Shown here piece after piece: positions 53,872-62,510 of a stretch of 64,000 bases of DNA. Every line of letters starts with the position of its first letter. The first letter of the stretch is position 1. A program made the position numbers and the translations under genes. This DNA comes from Paenibacillus pinistramenti (GTDB taxonomy: Bacteria; Bacillota; Bacilli; Paenibacillales; Paenibacillaceae), in NCBI RefSeq assembly GCF_005869875.1, contig NZ_VAWG01000002.1, positions 124,001 to 188,000 of the forward strand, written 5' to 3'. The notes beneath the pieces are model-generated. The model saw nothing but the letters and a program-made list of their open reading frames with translations. It made no database searches and was not told where the DNA came from.

Positions 53872-53968
53872 GGGTTGCGTCTGGGTTGCGTCTGGGTTGC
53901 TTCTGGCTACTTCCGGCTTCTTCTGGGTTGAGTCTGGGTTGCTTCTGGGTTGCTTCTGGGTTGCGTCT
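53872..53968. repeat. 11-bp intergenic tandem repeat
   Basis: Seven units of gggttgcgtct or close variants (gggttgcttct, gggttgagtct) in two blocks around a diverged 20-bp core. It lies between the convergent WYL and MFS genes. A ~75-base polypyrimidine stretch (53969-54045) follows. Confidence 0.9.
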
Positions 53969-54047
53969 GACTTTCTCTCGGCCTTCTTGCTTCCTTCTTC
54001 TTTTGTCTTTCTTCTTTCGTCTTTCGTCTATCTCCTTTCTTCAGGCC

Positions 54048-55256
54048 TTATTGCGATTTCCCGCTCTTCTCCTTCAACTGTGTCCTCATAAACAGCCAGC
54101 TAAGCACAGGTGCAAAGCCCAGCCCGACAATCAGCCAGGTTACCGTTACAGGAGCATCGCTGATGGACAGCACGACGACAAACAGGAGAATGCCAGCCAG
54201 GCGTCCGCACATCAGGCACAGCTCGCGGAGCACCATCAGCTCGACCCTGTTATTGGCACTCTCCTCGCTTGTTCCCATCAGGTCGAAGCTGACAGAGACC
54301 ATGGGAATCAAATAGAGCGGCATAAAGACGGCAGTGCCAATTCCCATTACGAGCAGCATGCCGTATTTTAAACTCCACAGCAAGGGAATCATAAAGCCTG
54401 CGAGCAGCAGCGCGCCCACCAGCATTCCTGCATACCGGTACTTGGGTTTAAGCCACCTGCCGGCAAGCCAGAAAGTCACTAGGGAAACGGCCGAAGTAAT
54501 GAGCGAGAACTGGCCGAGCTTCCACTCCTGGCGGGTTGCCTCATAGACCAGCAGCCCGATCAGGAAGGAATATACTCCCTCACGAAGCCCTTGTGAGACC
54601 AGGCCGAGTGATACCCGCCGCCAGGGGCTCTCCGGACGCATCAGCTCCCGCCAAGGAGTGCCCCACTGGTAATGGCCTTCAAGCTTTCTCTTCTTCAGAA
54701 AGAAGCTGAATACGACGGCCACGCCGTATATCCCCAGCGAAATGGCAAAAATAAGCCGGTACCCTGCGTTATCCTGCATCCGCGAAATAATCCAGCCCGA
54801 GAACCACGGCCCGACGATGCCGGTTACCGAGCCCAGCAGCCCGATCCAGCCGTTGAACAGATCCCTGCTGCCTGCATCTGTCACTTCAAAGGTTACGACA
54901 TTGAAGGCGAGCCAGAACAAGCCAAGCGCCGCCCCGAGCACCAGCCCCAGCGGCCAGATATAAAATACGGCGTTCTTGCCCGCCAGCAGAACCACCATAT
55001 AGAAGATACCGGATAAGGCCGTACCGGCGCGGAGCGCATTCATCTTGTTGTGCTCCTTCACCCATTTTCCGGCAATCCAGAAGGTCAGGCCGAGTGCAAG
55101 CTGCTGGCTGACGGTGAACCAGCCGATCATGGCGTAGTCCTGCTTGCTTTTCCATAAAAATACATTCAGGAATGTACCGGACAATGCTCCGGATAGAACA
55201 AACAATCCGTTCACTGCAAGCAGCAGGATGGATTGCCTGTCAAGAGCCTTCTTCAT
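54048..55256 (-). CDS. MFS transporter
   Basis: A 402-residue membrane transporter of the major facilitator superfamily with about 12 hydrophobic segments and a central basic loop (FFLKKRKLEGHYQWG). It starts KKALDRQSILLLAVNGLFVL and resembles YqgE/YitZ-type or melibiose-type carriers without a decisive motif. It is divergent from the GH27 alpha-galactosidase across ~225 bp. Uptake of a galactoside for that enzyme is plausible but not shown. The gap has GGCCG-N7-CGGCC at 55352-55368, a candidate operator. Confidence 0.85.
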   Translation of the reverse strand: MKKALDRQSILLLAVNGLFVLSGALSGTFLNVFLWKSKQDYAMIGWFTVSQQLALGLTFWIAGKWVKEHNKMNALRAGTALSGIFYMVVLLAGKNAVFYIWPLGLVLGAALGLFWLAFNVVTFEVTDAGSRDLFNGWIGLLGSVTGIVGPWFSGWIISRMQDNAGYRLIFAISLGIYGVAVVFSFFLKKRKLEGHYQWGTPWRELMRPESPWRRVSLGLVSQGLREGVYSFLIGLLVYEATRQEWKLGQFSLITSAVSLVTFWLAGRWLKPKYRYAGMLVGALLLAGFMIPLLWSLKYGMLLVMGIGTAVFMPLYLIPMVSVSFDLMGTSEESANNRVELMVLRELCLMCGRLAGILLFVVVLSISDAPVTVTWLIVGLGFAPVLSWLFMRTQLKEKSGKSQ

Positions 55257-55481
55257 CCTTCTTCCCCCTTAAACCGATCGTCCAAAATGCACAGCCTCAG
55301 ACTAGAATGCCCCGCTTAGGGAATAAAGATGAATTTATTAAAAGTGCGGATGGCCGTCTTAGTCGGCCGAAGGAAGAGCAATATTTTACAACTTCCGCAA
55401 TTCTTTAGGATTGCCCGCGCCTTCTTGTTCTTATAAGATTAAGCCAAAACGTCCTGGATGACGAAAGAGGAGACTGAGGAA

Positions 55482-56876
55482 ATGAATCACCAACATTTTG
55501 CCACCACGCCCCCAATGGGCTGGAACAGCTGGGATTGCTACGGTGCTGCTGTCTGTGAAGAAGAAATCAGAGGAAATGCCGAATATATGGCGGAGCACCT
55601 CAAGGATTACGGCTGGGAGTACATCGTTGTTGATATCCAGTGGTACGAGCCTGGAGCAATATCTTCTCAATACCGGCCTTTTGTTCCTTTGGAAATGGAC
55701 GCCTGGTCAAGACTGATGCCGGCTGTTAACCGGTTCCCTTCGGCGGCGGACGGGAAAGGGTTCAAGCCTTTGGCGGATTACGTGCACAGCCTTGGTTTAA
55801 AATTCGGCATTCATATTATGCGCGGCATTCCGCGCCAGGCGGTTCATGCAGCTGCGCCGGTTCGCGGAACATCGGCTACTGCGCGCGATATCGCCCATCC
55901 CAATTCGATTTGTCCCTGGAATACGGACATGTACGGCGTAGACGCTTCCAAGGAAGGCGCCCAGGCGTATTACGATTCGCTGTTTGAGCTGTATGCCTCA
56001 TGGGGCGTGGATTTTGTCAAAGTGGATGATATTGCCGCTTCTCGCCTGTATCAGATTCATGTGCCGGAAATTGAAATGATCCGCAAAGCCATTGACCGCT
56101 GCGGAAGAAAGATGGTGCTCAGCCTGTCGCCTGGCCCTGCTCCGCTTGAGCATGCAGCAGAGCTGAAGGCTAATGCCAATATGTGGCGGATGACGGACGA
56201 CTTCTGGGATCTGTGGCCTCTCCTGCTCGGCATGTTCGAGCGCTGCGAGAAATGGGCGGAGCACACAGAGCCGGGCAGCTGGCCCGACTGCGATATGCTG
56301 CCGCTCGGACATCTGGGCATCCGTTCCGTAGACGGCGGCGGCAGCGACCGGTGGACCCGGTTCACCAGAGACGAGCAGCTGACGATGATGACGCTGTGGT
56401 CCATCTTCCGGTCTCCTCTTATGTTTGGCGGTGAAATGCGGGATAACGACGAATGGACACTTTCCCTTCTTACGAACCGGGATGTGCTCTACCTGCACCG
56501 ATACGGATTTGGCGCGGGTCAGGTATTCCGGAACATGGAGAAGGTCGTCTGGAAGGCGCAAGACAAAGACGGCGCGGTGTATGCGGCTTTGTTCAATACA
56601 GGTGAGGAGCCGGCAGACGTTACCGTCCGGCTTGAGCAGCTAGGCTTGTTTCGGAACGATTCCATCGCGGATTCCATCGCGGATTCCATTGGTGGTGCCA
56701 ATGAAGGCGACACTACAGGCGTTGCTGCAAGTGTCGGTGCTGGCGTTGCTGAAGGCATTGCTGAAGGCATTGTTGGAAAAGAACTTTGGACGGGCGAAAC
56801 GGTAAATATAACTGGCGGACAGCTCTCCGTGAAGCTGCCTCCCCATGGGGCTGCATTGTACCGGATGGAGCTGTAG
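55482..56876 (+). CDS. GH27 alpha-galactosidase-like enzyme
   Basis: A 464-residue cytoplasmic glycoside hydrolase of family 27, expected to remove terminal alpha-D-galactose (or act as isomalto-dextranase or arabinopyranosidase in variants). The fold start TPPMGWNSWDCYGAAV is diagnostic. The nucleophile Asp is in VDFVKVDDIA near residue 181 and the acid/base Asp in WRMTDDFWD near 236. There is no signal peptide. A low-complexity insert with DSIADSIADSIG and GVAEGIAEGIVG repeats interrupts the C-terminal beta domain. The ATG at 55482 follows GAGGA. An AraC regulator gene begins six bp after its stop. Confidence 0.9.
   Translation: MNHQHFATTPPMGWNSWDCYGAAVCEEEIRGNAEYMAEHLKDYGWEYIVVDIQWYEPGAISSQYRPFVPLEMDAWSRLMPAVNRFPSAADGKGFKPLADYVHSLGLKFGIHIMRGIPRQAVHAAAPVRGTSATARDIAHPNSICPWNTDMYGVDASKEGAQAYYDSLFELYASWGVDFVKVDDIAASRLYQIHVPEIEMIRKAIDRCGRKMVLSLSPGPAPLEHAAELKANANMWRMTDDFWDLWPLLLGMFERCEKWAEHTEPGSWPDCDMLPLGHLGIRSVDGGGSDRWTRFTRDEQLTMMTLWSIFRSPLMFGGEMRDNDEWTLSLLTNRDVLYLHRYGFGAGQVFRNMEKVVWKAQDKDGAVYAALFNTGEEPADVTVRLEQLGLFRNDSIADSIADSIGGANEGDTTGVAASVGAGVAEGIAEGIVGKELWTGETVNITGGQLSVKLPPHGAALYRMEL
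56658..56693 (+). repeat. 12-bp tandem repeat inside the GH27 gene (first block)
   Basis: Three units of gattccatcgcg, the last one varied, encoding DSIADSIADSIG. Confidence 0.9.
56742..56777 (+). repeat. 12-bp tandem repeat inside the GH27 gene (second block)
   Basis: Three units of ggcattgctgaa with one or two changes each, encoding GVAEGIAEGIVG, about 50 bp after the first block. Confidence 0.88.
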
Positions 56877-56882
56877 AACAGG

Positions 56883-56936
56883 ATGAAGCCTAAAGCCTTG
56901 ATGAAATCTAAAGCCTTGATGAAATCTAAAGCCTAT
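56883..56936 (+). repeat. 18-bp tandem repeat at the start of the AraC gene
   Basis: Three head-to-tail units of atgaaatctaaagccttg, each containing an in-frame ATG. Confidence 0.92.
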
Positions 56937-57815
56937 CAATCGCAATCGGAGTATTCGACGATCGGGTTCCGTTTTTCAGAAGCTGCCTCTATGGGGTTAT
57001 ATGAATTGTTTGCTGTCGGCGGTGACCGGGTTGCCTCCTCCTCTTACTGCTGGGAGGGGATGCAGCGTGCCGACGGGCCGCTGTTTCTGTTCCAGTACAC
57101 CCTGTCTGGTAAAGGCCGGTTCCGATTAGGCGGTGAGGAGAACGTGATTGCTGAGGGAACCGCCTTCCTGGCTGAAATTCCAGGCGATCACTGCTATTAC
57201 TATGCAGAGAATGATGAGCCCTGGGAATTTCTCTTTCTGCTGTTCCGTCCCGCTGGCCTGCAGGACCACTGGAATGCCGTCAAGCACCAGTGCGGTTCGG
57301 TTATGCACCTCCCCAGGGAACATCCGGCGATCCGAACGCTGGAGATGATCTATTTGGACGCGAGGGACGGGCAGCTGACCGACGCCTTTCAGGCGTCATC
57401 ATCGGTGTACCGGTTCATGATGGAGCTTAGGCGGTACGCAGAGGAAGCCGGGGTTAGCGGAGCCCGTCCGGAAGCAATTCAGAAGGCCATGGCCTGGATG
57501 GAGAAGCACTACGCAGCCGTTTCCGGCATAGATGCCTGTGCCGAAGCGGCAGGCTTGTCCAAATACCATTTCATCCGGCGCTTCACCGCAGCGGCAGGGA
57601 TAACCCCTCTTCAGTATCTGACCAAAATCCGGCTGGGCCATGCGATCCGCCTGCTCCGCGAAACCGATCTCAGCATTGAGGAGATAGCCCTGAACGTAGG
57701 CTTTTCGGGTAGCAGTTATTTCATTAAGGTCTTCAGCGGCATCGTGGGCTGTTCGCCCGGGGAGTTCAGGAAGGAGAAGAGCTATTTGGCGTTTCACCGG
57801 TTATTTTTCGATTAA
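56883..57815 (+). CDS. AraC-family regulator of the alpha-galactosidase locus
   Basis: A 310-residue one-component regulator. An N-terminal cupin-like AraC_binding domain (~25-165: LFLFQYTLSGKGRFRLGGEE) is followed by the AraC DNA-binding domain (~210-300) with GIDACAEAAGLSKYHFIRRF and SIEEIALNVGFSGSSYFIKV. The first 18 residues are a triple repeat MKPKAL/MKSKAL/MKSKAY. Every unit begins with ATG, so several starts are possible; the best site, GGAG, is 12 bases before the first. It is co-transcribed with GH27 and probably activates it and the MFS gene. Confidence 0.9.
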   Translation: MKPKALMKSKALMKSKAYQSQSEYSTIGFRFSEAASMGLYELFAVGGDRVASSSYCWEGMQRADGPLFLFQYTLSGKGRFRLGGEENVIAEGTAFLAEIPGDHCYYYAENDEPWEFLFLLFRPAGLQDHWNAVKHQCGSVMHLPREHPAIRTLEMIYLDARDGQLTDAFQASSSVYRFMMELRRYAEEAGVSGARPEAIQKAMAWMEKHYAAVSGIDACAEAAGLSKYHFIRRFTAAAGITPLQYLTKIRLGHAIRLLRETDLSIEEIALNVGFSGSSYFIKVFSGIVGCSPGEFRKEKSYLAFHRLFFD

Positions 57816-57892
57816 CTAATTAACAAATAATCATTTAATCAATTAATCATAATCGTGCCTTGGGGCAGCCGGGGCATTTAGACCGCAGAACA

Positions 57893-57925
57893 AAACCGTT
57901 GAATCTTCAAGAAGATCAACGGTTT
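57893..57925 (-). terminator. Terminator of ppnP
   Basis: Arms AAACCGTTGAATCTTC and GAAGATCAACGGTTT pair with one bulge around a 2-nt loop; TTTTG follows on the minus strand. Confidence 0.75.
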
Positions 57926-57945
57926 GCCGGTTTAAAAATATCCGA

Positions 57946-58263
57946 TTATTCCTGGATGTAAGAGCAGCAGTAGTCGGTTACAGCCGCAACTTGAAGTTTG
58001 AACTTCGTGTTCGCCGGAACGGTAAATTCTCCTTTGCCTTCAATGTGCAGCCATTCGGTCTCACCAGGGAGCAGCACTTTCAGGTCTCCGGCCAGAATCT
58101 CCATAATCTCGATGCTGTCGGTGCCAAACTCGTAGTCGCCGGGAAGCATGATGCCAAGCGTCTTCTTCGTTCCGTCTGCGAACAGGACGGCGCGGCTTGT
58201 TACTTTACCGTCAAAGTAAATATTTGCTTCTTTAATTACCGTTACATTTTCAAATTGCGACAT
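57946..58263 (-). CDS. ppnP: Pyrimidine/purine nucleoside phosphorylase
   Basis: A 105-residue single-domain cupin of the DUF1255/PpnP (YaiE) family, which phosphorolyses a broad set of nucleosides to free base and ribose-1-phosphate. It begins [20 protein letters not shown] and has [20 protein letters not shown] and the tail [15 protein letters not shown], all typical. AGGAG is upstream of the ATG. It is a one-gene unit with its own terminator. Confidence 0.92.
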   Translation of the reverse strand: MSQFENVTVIKEANIYFDGKVTSRAVLFADGTKKTLGIMLPGDYEFGTDSIEIMEILAGDLKVLLPGETEWLHIEGKGEFTVPANTKFKLQVAAVTDYCCSYIQE

Positions 58264-58397
58264 CGTCTCTTTAGCTCCTCTACACCAAAAAATATTTGTC
58301 TATCATTCTATTATGATTTAATAGATAAGACAAGCCGGAATAGAAAAGATTTGATTATCGTAAATTTGATGACTTAACTGCCGGAACGAACCCGGGA

Positions 58398-59297
58398 TTA
58401 TAACCCGCGATTCTTCTTCGAGAACCATTTCACCGTATATTCTCTTAAGACGGCTGCAGAGGGTGACAGTTTTCTCCCATGCGGAAAAACAATCGCGATC
58501 GAGCTTCTCATCTGCTCTTTCAGCGGAATAATTGCAATCTCCCCGCTTTTAAAGCATTCAGCTCCCCTTCTCATCATTAAGGAAACTCCCAGCTTTTCGG
58601 CAACAAAACTGAGCGCAGTCTGTGCATTAACGTTATTAAGGAGGAGCTTCGGCTGGGTCCCCGTCTGGCTGAAAGACTGCACAGCCAGAGTGGGCAGCCC
58701 GCTGTCCGAATCCGGTGTAATGATATACTCATGCTCGAGATCCGAAGGATCTATCTCCTTCTTCCCCGCCAAAGGATGGTCCTTATGAACGGCTAAGACC
58801 ATCACATCCTCCAATAAAGGCACAATTTTATAATTATTATCCGGCAGAACGCTTGTCCGCACAAAGGCAAAGTCGATCTGCGATTCACTCATAAGCTCCA
58901 GCAGCTTATCGGCCTTCTCTTCCAGGACCTCCAGGTGGATATCCGAATGCTTCTTTATAAAAGAAAGCAATACGGTATGGAGCCCATATTGGCTCATTTC
59001 AGGGATCATGCCAATGGTGATGCTTCCCTCATTGACATCTTTATATTGATTCAAGCTCGTCCGAAGCTTGTTGTAGCTAGCTACCACTTCTTTGGCGAAC
59101 ACAAGGAAATCCTGCCCAGCAGAGGTGACATGTACGGATCTTCCGCATCTGTCAAACAGAGATACGCCCAGCTCGCTTTCCAAAGCGCGGATGTGCTTGG
59201 ATAAGGCAGACTGGGAAATACAAAGCTGCTCAGCAGCCAGCGTAAAATGTCTGTACTGTGCAACCATCAGAAAATAATTGAGCTGTTCAATTTCCAT
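58398..59297 (-). CDS. LysR-family regulator of the ubiD operon
   Basis: A 299-residue regulator with an N-terminal winged helix (FTLAAEQLCISQSALSKHIRALESELGVSLFDR) and a LysR substrate-binding domain (ITIGMIPEMSQYGLHTVLLS). I start at the ATG at 59297 giving the usual MEIEQLNYF; a GTG three codons earlier is possible. It lies on the same strand 81 bp after ubiX, an unusual downstream place for LysR. The arrangement recalls B. subtilis bsdA with bsdBCD, where phenolic acids are the inducers, though there the regulator is divergent. Confidence 0.88.
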   Translation of the reverse strand: MEIEQLNYFLMVAQYRHFTLAAEQLCISQSALSKHIRALESELGVSLFDRCGRSVHVTSAGQDFLVFAKEVVASYNKLRTSLNQYKDVNEGSITIGMIPEMSQYGLHTVLLSFIKKHSDIHLEVLEEKADKLLELMSESQIDFAFVRTSVLPDNNYKIVPLLEDVMVLAVHKDHPLAGKKEIDPSDLEHEYIITPDSDSGLPTLAVQSFSQTGTQPKLLLNNVNAQTALSFVAEKLGVSLMMRRGAECFKSGEIAIIPLKEQMRSSIAIVFPHGRKLSPSAAVLREYTVKWFSKKNRGL

Positions 59298-59378
59298 TGC
59301 TATCACCAGTCACCTTGTCAGATTTCTAAGGCTGAGCTCCAGCCGGCCCTTCGCTGCGCGGTCTGATCTCTTCCACTC

Positions 59379-59975
59379 TCAGCCCTCCCACCGTTTATAG
59401 CCGCTCATCTCGATGCCGAACACATCGGTTATTTTCCCCACAATGTGCCGGACCATATCCTGAATCGTTTCAGGATGGTTATAGAAGGTCAGCATCGGCG
59501 GCATAATCGTAACGCCCATATCCGACAGGGTCAGCATGTTTCGGAGATGAATGGAGCTGAGAGGAGTCTCTCTTGCCACCAGCACCAGCCGCCGGCGTTC
59601 CTTGATTGTAACATCGGCTGCGCGCAGCAGCAAATTATGGGAGAAGCCGTTCGCTATGCCGGCAACCGTCTTCATACTGCAGGGAACAACCACCATTCCC
59701 TCCGCTTTAAAGCTGCCGCTGGCAATGCTGGCTCCGACATTTTCAAGTGCATGGACCTTGGAAGCCAGTGCTTCCACTTCGGCAGCCGAATATTTGGTTT
59801 CGTGCTCAATAGTCCGGCGGGCGCCCTCTGAAATGACCAGATGGGTCTCCCAATCTGTGAAATGCTGCATGACCTTCAGCAGCTCAATACCGATTTCAGC
59901 GCCGCTGGAGCCGCTCATGCCGACGACCAGCCGTTTTTTTGCAAAATTCATGTTAGGATTCTGATTGGTGAGCAT
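59379..59975 (-). CDS. ubiX: Flavin prenyltransferase, UbiX/Pad1 type
   Basis: A 198-residue enzyme that joins a dimethylallyl group to FMN, making prenylated FMN for UbiD decarboxylases. The flavin-binding motif is RLVVGMSGSSGAEIG near the N-terminus; VVPCSMKTVAGIANGFSHNL and RRRLVLVARETPLSSIHLRN are typical, and PPMLTFYNHP near the end. GGAGGG is seven bases before the ATG. It is third in the ubiD-DUF554-ubiX operon and so supplies the cofactor for the first gene's product. Confidence 0.93.
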   Translation of the reverse strand: MLTNQNPNMNFAKKRLVVGMSGSSGAEIGIELLKVMQHFTDWETHLVISEGARRTIEHETKYSAAEVEALASKVHALENVGASIASGSFKAEGMVVVPCSMKTVAGIANGFSHNLLLRAADVTIKERRRLVLVARETPLSSIHLRNMLTLSDMGVTIMPPMLTFYNHPETIQDMVRHIVGKITDVFGIEMSGYKRWEG

Positions 59976-60016
59976 AACGGCTCCCTCCTGCCATATTCAT
60001 ATTTAATATTTTATAT

Positions 60017-60742
60017 TTAACCCATTAAAACCGACCACAGATGCGAGATTGGCATGACCAGCACGAGTGCGGGCAGCATATTCGCCACGGGAAAAGCTTT
60101 AATTCCGCAGATCCGGAAACCGGTTGCCAGCATGATAATACCTCCGACAGCTGTAAAATCTGCAATCATGTGCGCATCGGTCAATGGGACGATAAAGCTT
60201 GCGCTAAAGAACAATAGAATGAGGATAAGCACCTGCGGAACAAAGATGGTCATGACAATATAGCCAAGCGCAGTAGCAAAGATTGCTGCTGTGAAGAAGT
60301 CCAGTAAAGACTTGGTGAAGAGAACGGAATGATCCCCGGTCATCCCTTCGGTAAAGGCGCCGAATATGCCCGTACCGCTGGCGCAGAACAGCACGACAAT
60401 CCCCACAAATTTCTCCATGAACTCCTTCGGATCCTGAATGCTTCCGCTGTCATTGAACAGTCTGCTGATCGGTTTGCGGACAATCGTTGCGCAGTATTCA
60501 ATCCCTTTCTCCAATTTGCAGGATTCGCCAATAATGCTTCCTAAGATTAACGACAATACAACTGCCGGAAGCGTGGCTAATTTAACCGTATAATTAATCC
60601 CCATTGCCATGGAGGCAAGGCCGAAAGTCAGCGGCAGCGCAATCCGGAGACGCTCCGGGACTTTCTTGCCCAGAAGCGCTCCAACCAATCCTCCAAATAA
60701 GACAGACAAACTGTTAACGATAACACCTATCGGTAAATGCAT
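60017..60742 (-). CDS. DUF554 (YqgA-like) membrane protein
   Basis: A 241-residue integral membrane protein with six to seven helices: IGVIVNSLSVLFGGLVGALLG at the start, then SLILGSIIGESCKLEKGIEY and GSGTGIFGAFTEGM-like stretches. The family (YqgA/YdfK) has no firm function; some members are suspected transporters. It sits between ubiD and ubiX in one operon, with 41 bp on each side. A role in moving the aromatic acid or its product is an inference from that position. Confidence 0.88.
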   Translation of the reverse strand: MHLPIGVIVNSLSVLFGGLVGALLGKKVPERLRIALPLTFGLASMAMGINYTVKLATLPAVVLSLILGSIIGESCKLEKGIEYCATIVRKPISRLFNDSGSIQDPKEFMEKFVGIVVLFCASGTGIFGAFTEGMTGDHSVLFTKSLLDFFTAAIFATALGYIVMTIFVPQVLILILLFFSASFIVPLTDAHMIADFTAVGGIIMLATGFRICGIKAFPVANMLPALVLVMPISHLWSVLMG

Positions 60743-60783
60743 TTCAATTCCCTCTCTTTCAAATTCACAAGTCGGCCCGGCAG

Positions 60784-62274
60784 TTATTCAAATAAGGAGG
60801 GAACAAATCTCCGGACGTCCACTTCTTTGAATGCAGCCCTCTTGAAGCGGTCCTTCAGCGCAAACGGAACTGTGCAGTCATAAATCGTCTTGCAGGAAAG
60901 ACCTCGGTCCCGCAGCATCGGATTGAAATCCGGTGATTCCGACGGATCCAAAGGATGGCAGCGTACGCCTGGAATGAAGATCGTGTCGATGTCCCCCTGA
61001 TAACGGGTATTCAGCGCCCATAGAACATCATTCGTGTCGAACAGATCGACGTCCTCATCCACAAGAATGACATGCTTGAGTTCTGAAAAAGCGGAGAAAG
61101 CTAGCAAAGCAGCCTGCCGCTGGCGGCCTTCATCGCTCGGCACACTCTTCTTGAACTGCATGACGGCCATATATTTGCCGCCGCCTGAAGTATGCGCATA
61201 TACATTTAACAGCCGGCCTGGCATAGCTCTGTCCACCATATCGAGAATGCTGGCTTCCGTTGGAATGCCGGCCATGTTGACATGCTCTTCGCTTGGGCCA
61301 ATGCAAGTCTGCATGATCGGATTTTTACGGTGAGTTACAGCTTTAACTTTAATAACCGGCATGGATGAGGCAGCAGGTCCGGTGTATCCCGGGAATTCCG
61401 GCATCGCCTTGCCTGTATGAGTATTTTGGTCCTCCCGCACACGCACGAACGGCAGAATCTCTCCTTCGATCACATACTCCGCATTCGCGATGGCTCGCTC
61501 GCCGATGGTCAGGCATTGGGCCAATTCCACTGGTTTGCTGCGAATGGCACCGGCAATGCTTAATTCGTCAAATCCAAGCGGTGTGGTAGGCGGCTCAAAG
61601 CAGGAAGCGATGGATACCGCCGGGTCAACACCGATACTGATTGAGATCGGCAGCGGCTTGCCGGCAGCTTCTGCTTTCTCATAGAAATCCCCGATATGAC
61701 GGGCTCCCGGAGTAATCCAGATGGACAGCTCATCCTTCCCCTGCAGGCACAGCCGGTGGATGGTAATATTGGATTTGCCTGTTTCCGGATCGGAAGCGTA
61801 ACACATGCCCAGAGTAATGTAAGGACCCGCATCTTCCTCGGTGTTTGTCGGCGCCGGTACCAGCTTTCTGATGTCAAAGCCTTCTTCGGTCGCGTAGTGC
61901 ACAACCTCCTGGCACAGGGCTTGTTCGGCCGGAACGGTTACGGGGTCAATCGCGTGCTTAACAGCGCTTCTCAGCAGCTGGCCAAGCTGATCTGGTTTGG
62001 TCCCGAGCAGCATGGCGACTCTTTCACGGCTGGACATAAGTCCAATGGCGACTCTTGCGTCTTCATGACCTTTGACCTTGTTAAAAATCATAGCCGGCCC
62101 GATCTTCGTCGGCCGTTCCACCGTTCCACCCGCTCCTACATAGCGGTAAACCCCGGATAACTCAGCATGCGGATCAACCGGCTCTGAGGTTTCAATCAGC
62201 TGTCCCGGAATCGTCTTAAGCAGTTCTATTGCAGAACGTAAGTCTGTAACTGGAATTTCTTTATTAGTGTTCAT
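60784..62274 (-). CDS. UbiD-family prenyl-FMN-dependent decarboxylase
   Basis: A 496-residue cytoplasmic decarboxylase that, in the family, removes or adds CO2 on aromatic or alpha,beta-unsaturated acids using prenyl-FMN. Recognisable parts are VERPTKIGPAMIFNKVKGHE, YITLGMCYASDPETGKSNIT, ANAEYVIEGEILPFVRVRED with metal- and cofactor-site acidic residues, and HVILVDEDVDLFDTNDVLWA. The ATG at 62274 has GGAGG nine bases upstream. It heads the operon with DUF554 and ubiX. The small third subunit found in BsdBCD and VdcBCD systems is absent here. Gallate, hydroxybenzoate or vanillate could be the substrate. Confidence 0.9.
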   Translation of the reverse strand: MNTNKEIPVTDLRSAIELLKTIPGQLIETSEPVDPHAELSGVYRYVGAGGTVERPTKIGPAMIFNKVKGHEDARVAIGLMSSRERVAMLLGTKPDQLGQLLRSAVKHAIDPVTVPAEQALCQEVVHYATEEGFDIRKLVPAPTNTEEDAGPYITLGMCYASDPETGKSNITIHRLCLQGKDELSIWITPGARHIGDFYEKAEAAGKPLPISISIGVDPAVSIASCFEPPTTPLGFDELSIAGAIRSKPVELAQCLTIGERAIANAEYVIEGEILPFVRVREDQNTHTGKAMPEFPGYTGPAASSMPVIKVKAVTHRKNPIMQTCIGPSEEHVNMAGIPTEASILDMVDRAMPGRLLNVYAHTSGGGKYMAVMQFKKSVPSDEGRQRQAALLAFSAFSELKHVILVDEDVDLFDTNDVLWALNTRYQGDIDTIFIPGVRCHPLDPSESPDFNPMLRDRGLSCKTIYDCTVPFALKDRFKRAAFKEVDVRRFVPSLFE

Positions 62275-62308
62275 AAAAGTCTGCCTCCAAGTTCGTTTTT
62301 TCACAATC

Positions 62309-62314
62309 ATTATA
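62309..62314 (-). promoter_or_regulatory. -10 element of the ubiD operon
   Basis: Read leftward it is a perfect TATAAT, 35 bp before the start codon. The -35 region is poor (TTGTTT at 18 bp), as expected for an activator-dependent promoter. Confidence 0.55.
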
Positions 62315-62343
62315 GCAATGCCTGAAATTCCGAAACAATTCTG

Positions 62344-62368
62344 ATTTCGAAACGTTCGATTACGAAAT
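62344..62368. promoter_or_regulatory. Candidate LysR binding site upstream of ubiD
   Basis: ATTTCG-N13-CGAAAT is an inverted repeat centred ~54 bp upstream of the inferred transcription start, a usual place for LysR activation. Additional TTCGA motifs lie inside. The operon's own LysR regulator is the probable binder. Confidence 0.45.
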
Positions 62369-62510
62369 GGAATCATTCATGGAACTTCATCAACGATCGG
62401 AGCCAGCCTAAGCGTAACCTCAAGCGAAACCTGTGATTACTGCCCAGACCAAACCTCCCGTGGACACATACCATGTACATGACTCATAATTCGTACGGGG
62501 AGTTGAGGGA

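Noticed and set aside
53872-53968. Possible CRISPR array
   Set aside because: Units are 11 bp and directly adjacent with no spacers, and no cas genes are near.
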